A stretch of DNA of 64,000 nucleotides. Source: Brachypterus glaber (Eukaryota; Arthropoda; Insecta; Coleoptera; Kateretidae). Shown piece by piece: positions 20,501-30,609 of the stretch. Numbering within the stretch: position 1 is the first letter of the stretch; each line of letters opens with the position of its first letter. Location of the stretch: assembly GCA_958510825.1 (NCBI GenBank), contig OY294044.1, positions 42,869,550 to 42,933,549 of the forward strand. The letters are read 5' to 3'. Made by a program: the position numbers and the translations under genes. The notes beneath the pieces were generated by a model, which ran no database searches, was not told the origin of the DNA, and was given only the letters and a program-made list of their open reading frames with translations.

Positions 20501-22924
20501 TACCAGTTGCACCTGTCCACTTTTAATGTAATCTTCCATAACTTCAACGTAAGCAGCCTTTAGCTGCTTATCAGCCGATAGGCGCCTTTCTAACGAGTAG
20601 AAGCGACGAAGTGCAACTTTACGCGAATCCCCTAAATTTTCCACTACTGGGTCCCTAAATGGTAGTTCCACGACATAACGACCTTCGTCATTGCGGTAGA
20701 ACGATTTTTGGAATTTTTCTTCACACAACCTTTCCTCCGGGGTTTGAGTTAGAGCACTTGAAACCTGCTCCAACTCCCAAAATGCTCGCAAATCGAATGG
20801 TTCAAATGAAGCTACGAGTGACGTGACCCTAGTAGGCGTGACATTCACATGTCCCATAAGTACATATCCAAAAACTGTTTCCATTGCAATTGGATCTCCT
20901 TCTGTTCCATAACTGCGACCCGCTAGCATTATGTGAGGAAACAAATCCATACCTATTATTATGTGAATATTTCCAGGAATGTTGAAATTTGGGTCCGCCA
21001 AAGGTAACGACTTTATGTGTGACATCCTACTAGTCTCAATAAAACAAGACGGCAATTTTAACGACAAACTGGATAGGACAACAGCATTTACTGAAAAAAT
21101 AGGACTAGGTGCACCCACGGGTTTAATTACACATTGTGCTAAACCTTTCGATACTACCGGGGATTCTGGATTAATACCTGTAACAGTACCTGCGAAATTG
21201 CTACGACTAAGTCCTAATCTATTGAGGCATTTTTGCGAGAGCAACGTAGAGGAACTCCCTGAATCAATCATGGCACGTACTACATGGAAATTACCTTGAG
21301 CATCTGCGACATGTAATAGTGTGGTCGCCAATAAGATCGACGACGATTGGTACAACGAACTAAATGCAACTGCATTTTTACTATTTGAGCGCTGAGACAC
21401 CTCCCTCCCCGGCTGTGAATTTGACAATGATTGCATGTTTCTATTTGGCATAAAACTATCGACACTATTTTGCATAGAACTATCTATGGTATTTGGTAAC
21501 GAACTATCTATGGAATTTTGCACCGAACTATCTATGGAGTTTGGCACCGTACTAGCGAAACTATTTGACGAGGTACGAGCGAAGCTATTTTGCGAGGTAC
21601 TAGGGAAACTATTTTTACCACTATTCATAATTTCGGAGTTTAGATCCACGGACATTCGTGTATTACCAAAGCAACTTTGTGTATGAAAAGCGACATTTTG
21701 CGATTGGCCAACTTTTGAACCCGAATCGAAACATAACATCGAATGATGTCTTTTGCGACAATATCTACAACTATGTGGAGAGTTGCAACCCTTTACGCTA
21801 TGAAACTCTGCAAGACAATTCAGGCAAAGACGGTGTTGTCGGGCAACTTCATACCTTTTATTTGGCTGCAATGAAATAAAAGAAGGACATTTTGTTAATG
21901 TATGACCTTGCTTACACTGTGGACAGACAATTTTCGCAGCAGCGTCAGAAACATAAGATGTTACTTTAAAAGGTTTATAGGCTTGTTGAGGTTTTGAACC
22001 TTTTTCTATTTTTGAATATTGACTTTTTGAGGTCGAAAGTGCCTCCACCGTTTCCAAGGATTTTGCGTGTTCAACAATAAAATCTTTAAGCTCATCGAAA
22101 GTGGGAAAACCAGAACTTTTAAACTGTTCTTCAAATTTTGTGCATAAATTCTTTGGCAATTTTTTGAAAGTTAAATCAAATAAAATAAATGACCATTCAT
22201 TTACCGGTAAACCTAAAGCTTTAAGTTGTGCTAAATTTTCAGCCAAGGAGTTAACTAACGACATTAAAGCCCCAGAATTCTCGGGTATACTATCAGGTAA
22301 ACTACAAATATTTTGATAAAAGCTTGATGCTAAAAGTCTTTTATTGTCGAATCGAGAACGTAGTTGGTTGTATGCAATTGGGTAACTTGAGCCCGCTAAA
22401 GGTACATTTTTGATTACCCCAAGTGGTTCTGGCCCTAATGACGACACTAAGTAGTGAAATTTTTCGATTTCCGAAACATTTTGATTTCTGTGCACTAATG
22501 AATCGAATAAATCAATATATGTGTTCCAATCTTCAAATTTTCCACTGAAGGTGATCAAACTAATTTTTGGTAATCTAGCATTAGACTGTGCTGACTGGGA
22601 CACATTTTTATTACCAAATAATTTGTTATAAAATTTCTTAATTTCCCAATAGATCTCATCTATTGCTGCAAGCTTGTCCTTTTCCTTTGCTAAATCTGTT
22701 TTTCGAACTGTTTCACTAGCGCTATCACGAACTATGATAGCGAGAATTTTATCGCAATGTTCTTGATATGACTGGTATGTAGGTTCTAATGACATAAAGC
22801 AAACTTTAAAATCCTCCTGTTTTGAGACATCATTATACGCATCGTGAGCTGCTTTTTCAATACGTTTTAAACGCGCATGCTGTTGTTGTCTACTATAAAG
22901 TGCAATGTTATACTCGTCCGTCAT
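17552..22924 (-). CDS. BEL/Pao gag-pol polyprotein, 1790 aa, intact
   Basis: One open frame. Order of parts: Gag-like region (about residues 115-290, including LPKISLITFSGKFEDWNTYI); CCHC-type zinc-knuckle cluster (about 334-398, with CPQCKQGHTLTKC and CLNCLAEFH); Ser/Asn-rich linker with 10-residue repeats (about 440-490); aspartic protease (active-site DSG, D554); reverse transcriptase with YVDD at 957-960; RNase H (candidate acids D1131, E1175, D1207, D1253); integrase with an HHCC zinc finger (H1435-C1473 region) and DDE residues D1505, D1571, E1613; and a C-terminal domain rich in basic residues, as in other BEL/Pao integrases. The start ATG at 22922-22924 is the first after an in-frame TAA. 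It makes and inserts cDNA copies of the element. No frameshift or missing catalytic residue was seen. Spliced or cleaved products are not visible from sequence. Confidence 0.96.
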   Translation of the reverse strand: MTDEYNIALYSRQQQHARLKRIEKAAHDAYNDVSKQEDFKVCFMSLEPTYQSYQEHCDKILAIIVRDSASETVRKTDLAKEKDKLAAIDEIYWEIKKFYNKLFGNKNVSQSAQSNARLPKISLITFSGKFEDWNTYIDLFDSLVHRNQNVSEIEKFHYLVSSLGPEPLGVIKNVPLAGSSYPIAYNQLRSRFDNKRLLASSFYQNICSLPDSIPENSGALMSLVNSLAENLAQLKALGLPVNEWSFILFDLTFKKLPKNLCTKFEEQFKSSGFPTFDELKDFIVEHAKSLETVEALSTSKSQYSKIEKGSKPQQAYKPFKVTSYVSDAAAKIVCPQCKQGHTLTKCPSFISLQPNKRYEVARQHRLCLNCLAEFHSVKGCNSPHSCRYCRKRHHSMLCFDSGSKVGQSQNVAFHTQSCFGNTRMSVDLNSEIMNSGKNSFPSTSQNSFARTSSNSFASTVPNSIDSSVQNSIDSSLPNTIDSSMQNSVDSFMPNRNMQSLSNSQPGREVSQRSNSKNAVAFSSLYQSSSILLATTLLHVADAQGNFHVVRAMIDSGSSSTLLSQKCLNRLGLSRSNFAGTVTGINPESPVVSKGLAQCVIKPVGAPSPIFSVNAVVLSSLSLKLPSCFIETSRMSHIKSLPLADPNFNIPGNIHIIIGMDLFPHIMLAGRSYGTEGDPIAMETVFGYVLMGHVNVTPTRVTSLVASFEPFDLRAFWELEQVSSALTQTPEERLCEEKFQKSFYRNDEGRYVVELPFRDPVVENLGDSRKVALRRFYSLERRLSADKQLKAAYVEVMEDYIKSGQVQLVPPDDNSLNRYHISHHSVKKSDSSSLRIVFDSSARCLDTGLSLNSVLLPGPKLQKNIFDILLAFRIHTYVMNCDIARMYHQILIAPAHRTYQRIFWRSSPEDPLQEYWIVVVSFGNTASPFLALRTIKQLLLDEGDAFPLARKAIEESTYVDDVFAGADTLSEAKLLQQELMSLFEKGKFELRKWTSNTTELLHDISNENKKPISFDSEDEVVKLLGLVWSPSIDCFSFGVSLSESRTTKRSILSDIARIWDPVGFLVPVSFFAKFLIQHLWVLGVGWDDPLPEEVVSRWISFKGELPKLASLKIPRFLNLVSKKIVELHAFCDASEKGYASCIYFRSLCSNGEIQVSLVCAKSKVATLKKISLARLELCAAFLCSDLVRSVMDIFKDKVSISRVYAWSDSMIALSWIKAPPYRWKTFIANRVSHIQDAIPPDCWNFVKSEENAADSGSRGLTPTELVCCSIWWHGPQFLHTSEVIEPSLFVPIDSPEEAKVVSLVVVENTEFLDMLISRYSCWSKLLRVISYIQLFCNNARNPGQRRSILTTSDLQKSLYALVKFVQSKSFSEDIALLNKGKACSKILRKLNPFVDGQGILRVGGRLVNSSLPFETKHPALLPRSHRLTTLLVENFHKKHLHPGVQTLQYLVSQQFWILSAKRVIKSVVSKCHRCFRVNPRTLQPLMGNLPAFRIAQLKSFQSVGVDFTGSFKLTMGRVRNAKTYKAYICVFVCASTKAIHLELCSELTTDSFLAALRRFIARRGRCTRIFSDCGTNFVGAASKLQELVKKASEAEAINWSFNPPSASHFGGLFEAGVKSVKTHLARVIGEQRLTYEEFITFLTQVEALLNSRPLCPLSNDPNDLSVLTPGHFLTLNPLSAPAEENLLDVPLNRLNRWQLLQHMQQAFWKRYHTEYLVTLQGRSKWTDSQAPIAIGTMVLIKNELQPPLRWLLGRVTELFPGKDGVCRVVNVHTSHGTFKRPLVKLCPLPLN
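21457..21592 (-). repeat. 30-bp coding tandem repeats in the Gag-protease linker
   Basis: In the polyprotein, residues about 445-490 are serial variants of NSIDSSxQ/NSFASTxP. In the DNA the phrase GAACTATCTATGGA(A/G) recurs with a period near 30 bp. This is a low-complexity linker between nucleocapsid and protease, and its length is likely to vary between copies. Confidence 0.85.
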
Positions 22925-23911
22925 TATGTATTATTCTATGATATACTACGAAATAAACTATAAAGCTAAACTAGGGAATAAACTATGGAAATGTTTAAAC
23001 TATGAGAACAGATCTTTTTCTACCGCATATACCGATTTAGCAAAGGTTCGTACAAGGAGGGAAACCGCACAAAGGAAAATTATCACAAAAAAATAAATAA
23101 ATAAAAAAAATAAACTAGAAAAATAACAAAAGTATTTTATTGCAACCAACTTCGTTAGCGGTTGGCAAAAGAAAAGGTTTGCAAAACTATTCGACCAACA
23201 AAATAATTCTTTTTTGAAAGCAACGTTACACCTTTTATGCTCACCCTGTATACTATTTTCCAATAATCTCTTATTTTTCTAAATAAATAGAGACAGCTAA
23301 TTTAAAAAGAGAAAGATAAAAGCGAGTGTGTGTTGCTATGCAAGAAAAAAAAAACACATAAATTTGTACCCAACAAAAAAATAAAATAAAAAAAAAGGTA
23401 AACGAAATATTTTCTTAATTTCGCCACTAAACAATGATTTTAATTTTAAAAACTTTTACTACCACTAAATTTGCAGCAATAATTAATAAATTGATTTTTC
23501 TTCCTTTCCCCGGGGCAGTAATTTTGATAGCCCCTTGACAAAAGAAGTCCTAAATTTTGTTCAACAAAACACAAACTACAGGAAAAAAAATATCTATTTC
23601 CTAAAATCGCTTAAACTGCAGTATTGCTATGAATGAACTATTGTATAAAACTATCTATCTATGCCATAACATTAGCGCTATTGAATTAAACAGTTCAAAG
23701 CGACCCTAGTTTTGCACTAACTGCGACGATATTTTTGTAACTACTGGACAAACTCTTTTTGAAAGAAAATGTCTTTTAAAAAGCAACTAAAAACTGTTTT
23801 TTGTTCCGATAGCGACAGAAAAAACTAAAACCTAGATTGCTACCATTTTGCACTAAAAAAAAAATAATATTGCCTTAAATAACGAAAGATACTAATGTAA
23901 AATAACTAATT
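22925..23911 (-). other. BEL element 5' untranslated leader
   Basis: This is about 1 kb between the primer-binding site and the polyprotein start. It is AT-rich with short opposing frames and no recognisable domain. It would hold the packaging signal and leader. Confidence 0.7.
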
Positions 23912-23926
23912 CGGACGAAGGAACCA
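23912..23926 (-). promoter_or_regulatory. tRNA primer-binding site of the BEL element
   Basis: The plus strand reads CGGACGAAGGAACCA three bases from the inner edge of the 5' LTR. On the element strand this gives TGGTTCCTTCGTCCG, complementary to a tRNA 3' end with its CCA tail. I do not name the tRNA. Confidence 0.8.
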
Positions 23927-23929
23927 AAA

Positions 23930-24482
23930 TGTCCCGGTTTGTGGTCTCGTAAGGAGCCCCCAAACGGGGTGTATTGAGCGACGATTGACTAAGGGGGGGT
24001 GTGATTCTATATTTAGCGATAAACTCGAATTGGTGATAGTGAGACTGTATGTATTTTAATGCAAAGTACGACGACTAGGTTAAGACACCTTACCTTTTAG
24101 TGAGATGCTGAAAATCCTGTTGAAAGGGGCCCCATGGATGATGTCTTCTGGTGGACTCAAGAACGGTTGGTGGCTTAACATGTGTTTTCGCGAATATTCG
24201 CGTTACCCGCGGGAGGCAATATTACTTTTATTATAAAACGTTCACAAAATGACTGGCACAATTAAAATTATCGGAACTAGGACAGTACGGACATTTAACA
24301 CGTTAAAAATCGACCGGTTTCGATTGTGGTTTTAACCTAACTCTCTGTAGCCGCGTCATACGACCGGCTTCTATGCGCGCGCTTCTCCCCGCGTGTGGTA
24401 AACGGGCCCGAAGGTAGGCAACCCGTAAAACATTCTAGAACTATGGTGGCCACGTATAGCAATAATTAAAGTTTCTCTAACA
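23930..24482 (-). repeat. 5' LTR of the BEL/Pao element (553 bp)
   Basis: Its sequence is identical to 16955-17507 by direct reading. It should contain the promoter and RNA start for the minus-strand transcript. No classical TATA box was confirmed. It is followed on the right by the second AAGGA (24483-24487). Confidence 0.96.
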
Positions 24483-27400
24483 AAGGACTTCGAAGGAAAC
24501 CAGCTTTACCAAACGTCGAAAGGTGTTTTTTGACAAGAAGTTTGCCAAATTATTCACTTGATGTGTCCAGTTTAATTTTGGATCCAATATTAACCCAAGA
24601 TAGTTAATTTGATCAGGGTTTTCAAGATCATGCAGGGGTCTATGAGTACTTACTTATTTTAGCAACTTAAATAAGTTTTTGATTTTTAGTTTTGGCGAAT
24701 GAGTCGTTGTAATTTTTTGGATAATTTTAATTTATTTCATTTATTTGTATTTTGCAGATAACTTTTTTAATAATGCAATTAATTTATACTAACCTTTTTA
24801 CCTCTATTCAAAATAAATTGTTATTTCCATTTTTCGACCCACCAATCTAATCATACTGACATGTAGAACTTAAGATGTGACCGTTTTTACAATTTTTAAT
24901 GTTTTCAAATTATTTATTTATTGTTTAATGTGTAATTTAGTAGTTTAATTTTAACCTAGGTAAGTTTCCTCGTAGTTTTATTGTAAACCAAAAATTGTTG
25001 AAAAAGTATTTTGTTGGTTATATAACTTCAGCCTTTTTGTAATTCGTTTTTTTCGTTTGGACTTTTTAGCCTTGAGAAAGTAACTAACTAGTTAAGAAAC
25101 CGTTGGCAATAATTTAAATTTTTATATGGTAACAAAGCCATTAGTACCCGATCTGCTGTTTTTTATTAATATATTTCGTATGGCGTTTGAATTTTGAAGT
25201 ATTAGTAAAAAATATATTTACTGTTTTAGCTCATTTAATGAGAGCTTATTTGCCGTAAATCAGTTTTTGGCGTTCGACAGGCCCTCCGCCATTAGCTCCC
25301 TAACTTTTTTAAACGTTTAAATCTTTGTTGCTGGATAATACATTAGTGTCATCAGTACACAGTATACTTTCCCAGTACAAAAGGGCAGATTTAACGTCAT
25401 TTATAAAAATAAGAAAGAAGAGGGGTCTCAATACAGATCCCTGCGGGATACTACTCAGTACATTTTTAAGTTTAGAAACTTCGTTTTTTAGCATTGTATA
25501 CTATTTTCTGTTGCTCAGGTACGATGAAAGTAATTTTAGGCTTAAATTATCAAAATTATAATATTTTAATTTTTCTAGAAGCTCAGGGTGGGGGACGCAG
25601 TGGAACGCTTTTTGTAGGTGATAAAAAGTAATACCAACCTACTCACCTAGTTTCTGCTTATAAATGCAATAATAAAACCTAAAAGTTTAATAAATTCATC
25701 TCTGGTAGACCTTCCGGCACGAAAACCAAACTGATTCTCAAAAAACAAATTTTGACTCTCAAAATGATTATTTGAATGTTAAGAATACTTTCAAAAATTT
25801 TGAAAATTGCAGGAACCAGTGAGATTGGTCTAAATTTTTTTTCTGTGATAAGATCACCCTTATGTAACGGTACAACTTTTGGGATTTTAAAGCCTAGGGA
25901 AAAGAACCTTCCTTAATGCATAAGTTTAAAAGTTTTGTTAAAAGTAAAAGAATTAAATTTTTAACAGATTTTAACATCTGTGAAGGCTCTTTTTTTGTTT
26001 TTAAACTGTTTATACTATTTCTAACATTATTTTGAGTAATATTTTTAAACTTAAATTGCAACAAAGCAGGGTTATGTCTTACATAAAAATGTACACACGT
26101 TTTTAAATCTGGCAAACTCCCTGCCAATTTTTCAGGAATTGAAACAAAAAAATTATTTAGATGATTAACATCTAAAGTGTAATTTTGGTGTTGATTCTGC
26201 TTTTGATTTTTTCGGTGTTCATTTACAATATTCCAATAAGCTTTTGGGTTATTCTTATTGTCCGTCAAATATTTATTATAATACTATTTTTTTTGCTTTT
26301 GCAAGTTCACTTTTGTGTTCTTTTTTTTATTTATGAAATCATTTTTTTTATATTTTCAAAGAGAAAATTTTAATAAAAACTGGAATAAAAACGTAAATTT
26401 TCTCTTTTGTTGACTAAAGAAACATTTACATTTTTAAGTTTTTCGAATATTTATAATTTTTCTAACCAAGGGGAAAGCAGAATCAACACTCTCACTATGA
26501 ATGCCAATAAACGTTTCAAATTTCAAGTTTAAGCTACAATTATGGTTACTTACAAAGCTCCAATCAACATTTTACAATTCCTGATAAAACTTTTACAAAC
26601 CCTCATCAGTGATATTACGGTAAAAAATGGTTTCCTTCTGTTCTTTCTTCAGGATCAGATAACCCAGGGTGATGGGATGCTTAAAATTAACCAAGATATT
26701 ATCGAAACAGTTATTAAAACGTGTCTTTCGTTTGACCATTGTCCTATAACAGTATGAACTTATTAATTCTTTAAAATCAAGATTTTGTGCCTCGCTGTGT
26801 GAAAATAAATGTTAAAATCACCGATTATTACGATTTTAGATTTTAAGGTTTTAATTCTATTTAATAATTTGTTCATAACCTTCATAAAAAAATCAAAATC
26901 TCCTGTTATTTCTTCTGTTTTTTTGTTTTTGTATCTTGGTGGTCATTAAACCGTTATCACAAAAGTCTTTAATGATTTTACAGCAGCGAGTTCAATCTGA
27001 TTTTCAACACTAACTCTAACTTCTCTTGTGCTTTTTTGTCTACAAAAAGCAGAAACTACCTTATAATTTGTTACTACAAAATTTTCCATTTCTTCAGCTT
27101 TTAAATGATGCTCTGTGTTACATACCACATTATTTTTACCATTTTTACAAAATGTTCGAACTCCAGTACTTTATTACGAATAGATTGCACGTTGATATGT
27201 ACAATGTTACAATCTAGAGTTTTTGTTCCATTTTTTATGCCAGCCAGCGTCCACGAAAGTTTACATTTTTTGTTTTAAAATTTTCTACCTCTATTCCGTT
27301 GGGCCACAGGTCTTCTTGAAGTAGATTTAGTTCAGCTTCCGCAGCTACCCCAAGCATTCAGTTGTTTTACATGAAATTCGTTTTCAGGAAACTTGGTTGT

Positions 27401-27540
27401 AAGAAAGGCATGCAGATTTTCCGCCGTGTAGGTAGATGTGTACTTTGAAACATGGTACCAATTCATTTTCTTTAAACAAGATTTTCTTGAGAATTTGTAC
27501 CGATAACTTTGCTCGTCATGGGCATATTTGTTGATTTTTC
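24483..27540 (-). pseudogene. Decayed LINE (CR1/Jockey-like): endonuclease and RT part, right of BEL
   Basis: Minus-strand order: an endonuclease region at about 27210-26780 with VHIN/VQSIRNKVLEFEHFVK, TEHHLKAEEMENFVVTNYKV (catalytic Glu in TEHH) and IVIIGDFNI; a linker to about 25900 (SQMLKSVKNL, FFVSIPEKLA); a reverse transcriptase with SIPQGSVLRPLFFLIFINDV and the catalytic CTDDTN (normally FADDTN) near 25360-25480; a thumb region with FTANKLSLNEL near 25210-25260; then HRPLHDLENPDQINYLGLIL and RLVKLVSFEVL up to the BEL junction. Stops and frameshifts are many, so it is inactive. It continues as 16341-16954. Confidence 0.9.
24649..25207. mobile_element. 559-bp insertion splitting the LINE thumb region, AGTA duplication
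   Basis: The LINE frame reads ...VNIFFT up to 25208 and resumes HRPLHDLE at 24648, matching the THRPL junction in the LINE at 6700-6730. AGTA occurs at 24645-24648 and 25204-25207, consistent with a short target duplication. The insert has no ORF. It carries TTGAGAAAG, a TAACT/AGTTA stem and AGAAACCGTTGGCAATAA (25074-25112), reminiscent of the end motif of Penelope-like elements. The class is unproven. Confidence 0.72.
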
Positions 27541-27644
27541 TTGAAATGTTGTCTTCTGAGCATGATTAATCGCTTCGCTTACTTGTTTTTTAGTAATTTT
27601 ATTAGGTTTAGGAGAATTTTTAAAATTCTTTTAATAATCTACGA

Positions 27645-28690
27645 AGTTAATTTTTTTCAGGGCTACAAACTTCAAATATGGCACTTTTGTCTTGTTTTTT
27701 CGATATATTTCATTAAAAAATTTATATAAATAATACAGATACAGCCAAAAATTTATATATGTAATACTTCTACATATATAGGCTTTATAAAAAAATACAC
27801 ATATTTTTTATCTCCAGGGATGGGGAGTCTGGAGGGTTTAAGGTTGCACATGTCAAAAGAAATATATCAAAAAAGTCCAAACGGACTATTTTTCTCTAGG
27901 TTTTTTTTTAGCAATTTAAACAAATTTGGCAATAAAAGACCTTCCTAATACCTATTTTTTTTTTCAAAACCACAAGCACAGAGGCAAAATTTTATCATAA
28001 AGCTGGTAAAACCAAAAATAATCTTTTTTTTTTGCAAAACTGGTAAACAAGCGTTTAAGAGGTCGTCCATTTTAAAAGTAGTAATAACTTTTTAATAAAT
28101 TACATTCAAGATTCAATATGGTTACAAAAAATAATATTTTTCGTAAAAATATTTATGTATAAATAGTTTCCGATTTTATCATTTTATTTTTACGGTAATC
28201 CATTATTACACTTTTTGTTTCTTTGTTGATGAAAAATAAAATAGAGTCGTTTAAGTATTACACGAAGTACTCTTTAGTCAATATTGACCCCCTCCGACCC
28301 CCTGGTAAAGCAGTGTAAAATGTGTTTACCAACTCTATGATAAAATTTTTCCACTTTGCGTGTGGTTTTGAAACAAATTAGGAACCAAGGAGATCTTTTA
28401 TTGTCAAATTTGTTTAAATCGCTAAAAAACCTTGAGAAAAACAGTCTGGTTAATGGTATCAGACGATGTTATGATATATTTATTTTGACATGTGCAACGT
28501 TAAACCTTCTAGACTCCACACCACTGGACATAAAAAAATGTGTGTAATTTTTTTACAAATCATATGTATGTAGTACATATATAAATTTTTGGCTGTAGCT
28601 ATATATTTTATATAAAATTGTTAATGAAATATTTCGGAAAAACACGAAAAAAGTGCCATATTTGGAATTTGTGGCCATGTAAAAAATAAC
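27645..28690. mobile_element. Foldback element, about 1.05 kb
   Basis: The left arm (27645-28060) and right arm (28285-28690) are reverse complements. Matching blocks are CAAATATGGCACTTTT, ATATTTCATTAA, ACAGCCAAAAATTTATATAT, TGGAGGGTTTAA/TTAAACCTTCTAGA, TGCACATGTCAAAA, TTTAAACAAATTTG and TTTTATCATA. There is no ORF, and the short frames are noise. The flank right of 28690 continues into the dispersed repeat also found at 16110-16340. Confidence 0.85.
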
Positions 28691-28945
28691 TAGGGTAGAT
28701 ATTTAAAATCTGCAAGTTAAGGCATGAATAATTTTTATTTATTTTCATAAAAAAAGTTTATCTGAAATCTTGCGGATTTTTGTTTTGACCTTGAATGCAT
28801 ACAAAAACCTCAATGTGCGCTATGTTTCAAGATTTTTAGGGTCAAGAATTTTTTTCATTGTCATATTCGTTTTCAGCGTTCAAAATTACTTTGAAGAAAT
28901 ATAGTTTGGTTTATAAAAAACAAACTTTATTTTTTTTTGTGTCCC
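28690..28945 (-). repeat. Dispersed repeat, inverted mate of 16110-16340
   Basis: Contains, reversed and complemented, AAATCTGCAAGTTAAGGCAT, TGAAATCTTGCGGATTTTTG, TGCATACAAAAACCTCAATG and AAGATTTTTAGGGTCAAGAA. It forms an inverted pair with 16110-16340 on the other side of the LINE/BEL complex. Confidence 0.7.
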
Positions 28946-29799
28946 GTGTAATTTATTATATTAAAAGATTTTAATGTAATATGAAAGCGTCCAATTTTAA
29001 AAACTTTATTAAAATATTTATTTAAAAAAATGTTAGTAAAATATTTTAATATAAAATGAAAGTATCTAATTTAAAAAAATTACGTAGCTAATTTAGTTTT
29101 TATGTTTTTTTGTAATAACTCCAACGTTAGATATTCACTTGAAGTACTTTAAATTGAAGGCCATTTGGTATTTTAGCATTTCCTTCTTTTCTTTCTTTCC
29201 TACAACTTTTATATGTGAAGCTTTAATTAAATATTTTACCCACTTTCACATCGAAAATCTTTTAGAATTATTTTTTTTTTCTTATGAAAGAGATTGATTA
29301 ACTTAATTAAAAAATATATATATTTTTCAAACATATTTATAATTTGGGTAAATACTAGGCCTAGTATTTAGCTATGCGTGCCATCCAAAAATGTGTCTTT
29401 TCAGGACTCACGAGTTTTGACGTCAACTCTGATGTAATATTTTGAAAACGCTGCTATGCGACAAATGGAGTTACTGCTTTCTAGCGTAGTAGGGCAGTAT
29501 AGGGGAAAGTATTATTTTGTTGGCAGCAGTTTTTTGTTTATGATTGGAGTTTTTACAAAAAAATTTAATCAAAGTAATTTTTTCTGAAAATATAGAGTTT
29601 TACGTTTTTTCCTTTATTTTTATAAATATATCGTCGGCTAAGAGGTAAATTTACCTAAACCTATTTTTTTTTTTTCAAAATCAGTATTTTAACAGAATCG
29701 GATACAACATTTCTAACTATGTTTCTGTTTAAAATTACCTTGTATTATTAAATCAATACCATAAAAAGAATAAAAACTAAAAATTTTAGAGGTAAACTA
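28946..29799. other. Unassigned AT-rich DNA
   Basis: No gene or repeat family recognised. Confidence 0.45.
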
Positions 29800-30285
29800 T
29801 TTTTTTGCATATATTTGATATTTTCAGCTCTTAAAATGTAGACAGGGGGGCATGAGAAGTCATGTTTTTAAACGGAAAGTAGGGGGTCGAGCGGCATTTC
29901 GTTTTAAAGCCTATAAAATTTTCTATTTAACTATATATTTTTTAATTTTTTTTTGCTTAAAAATGCGAGGTTTTTGTTGTAAATTTTTATTTATATCAGT
30001 TAAAATTAGTTTAAAAGTATAATTTACGTTTTTGCAACATAACATAATTAATTTTTCAGAAATTGTTTGATTTTGTTTTTAAAAAAAATTTGACGAAAAT
30101 ACCCATTTTTTACCTTATTTTAAACACCCAAAAACTATTTAAAAAAAAATAAAAAATATAGAGAACTTCATAAGTTTTAAAATGATACCCCTCTTTCTAT
30201 TAAAAAAATCATTCTCATTCCCCCTGCCCACATTTTAAGAGCAGAAAATACCACATATATTCAAAAAAATTGTTTGGGTTGTCTT
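29800..30285. repeat. Foldback remnant, about 480 bp
   Basis: Left ATTTTCAGCTCTTAAAATGT and AGACAGGGGGGCATGAGAA (29820-29860) pair with right CATTCTCATTCCCCCTGCCC and ACATTTTAAGAGCAGAAAAT (30215-30250). Pairing continues toward a centre near 30035. No ORF. Confidence 0.72.
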
Positions 30286-30609
30286 ATTTAAATATCTCAA
30301 CTTGTTCAAAAATTAAGAGGTGGTTGGTGACTTTGGGACCGCACGGTATGAATACGTTTAATAGCACCTATAGGTGCTAAAAAGGAAAATTTATTTAAAA
30401 AAAAGCTAGTGTGAAATTTTTAAAATAAATAAAAAGTTCAAACTCCGAAAATATTATTTCTTGGAAAGTTTCCTCGGACACAACTCCACGTCCAAACAAA
30501 CCTTAAAAATAAATGTCAAAGAGAAGTGCTTGGTTTTGAGAGCTATAGGTAGACACTTTACACAAAAGTAATCAGTAAAATCCCAGGTCGCAGGTCGAAT
30601 TTTATTGTA

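Larger units (their letters stand above)
16955..24482 (-). mobile_element. Complete BEL/Pao LTR retrotransposon, young
   Basis: The element is 7528 bp, with two 553-bp LTRs that I read as identical, a 5-bp target duplication AAGGA, a tRNA primer-binding site next to the 5' LTR and a single uninterrupted gag-pol frame. It lies on the minus strand, so its 5' LTR is on the right (23930-24482). No env-like frame is present. Identical LTRs and an open polyprotein mean very recent insertion and potential activity. It landed inside the coding region of an older LINE, whose reading frame resumes exactly when the element and one target copy are removed. Confidence 0.97.

Noticed and set aside
17577..22316. 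Several plus-strand frames of 70-160 codons opposite the BEL polyprotein
   Set aside because: Antisense shadows of the intact minus-strand gag-pol frame, with no domains of their own.
16110..28945. LTR pair of a large retrotransposon
   Set aside because: The two copies are inverted, not direct, and have no TG/CA ends or flanking duplication.
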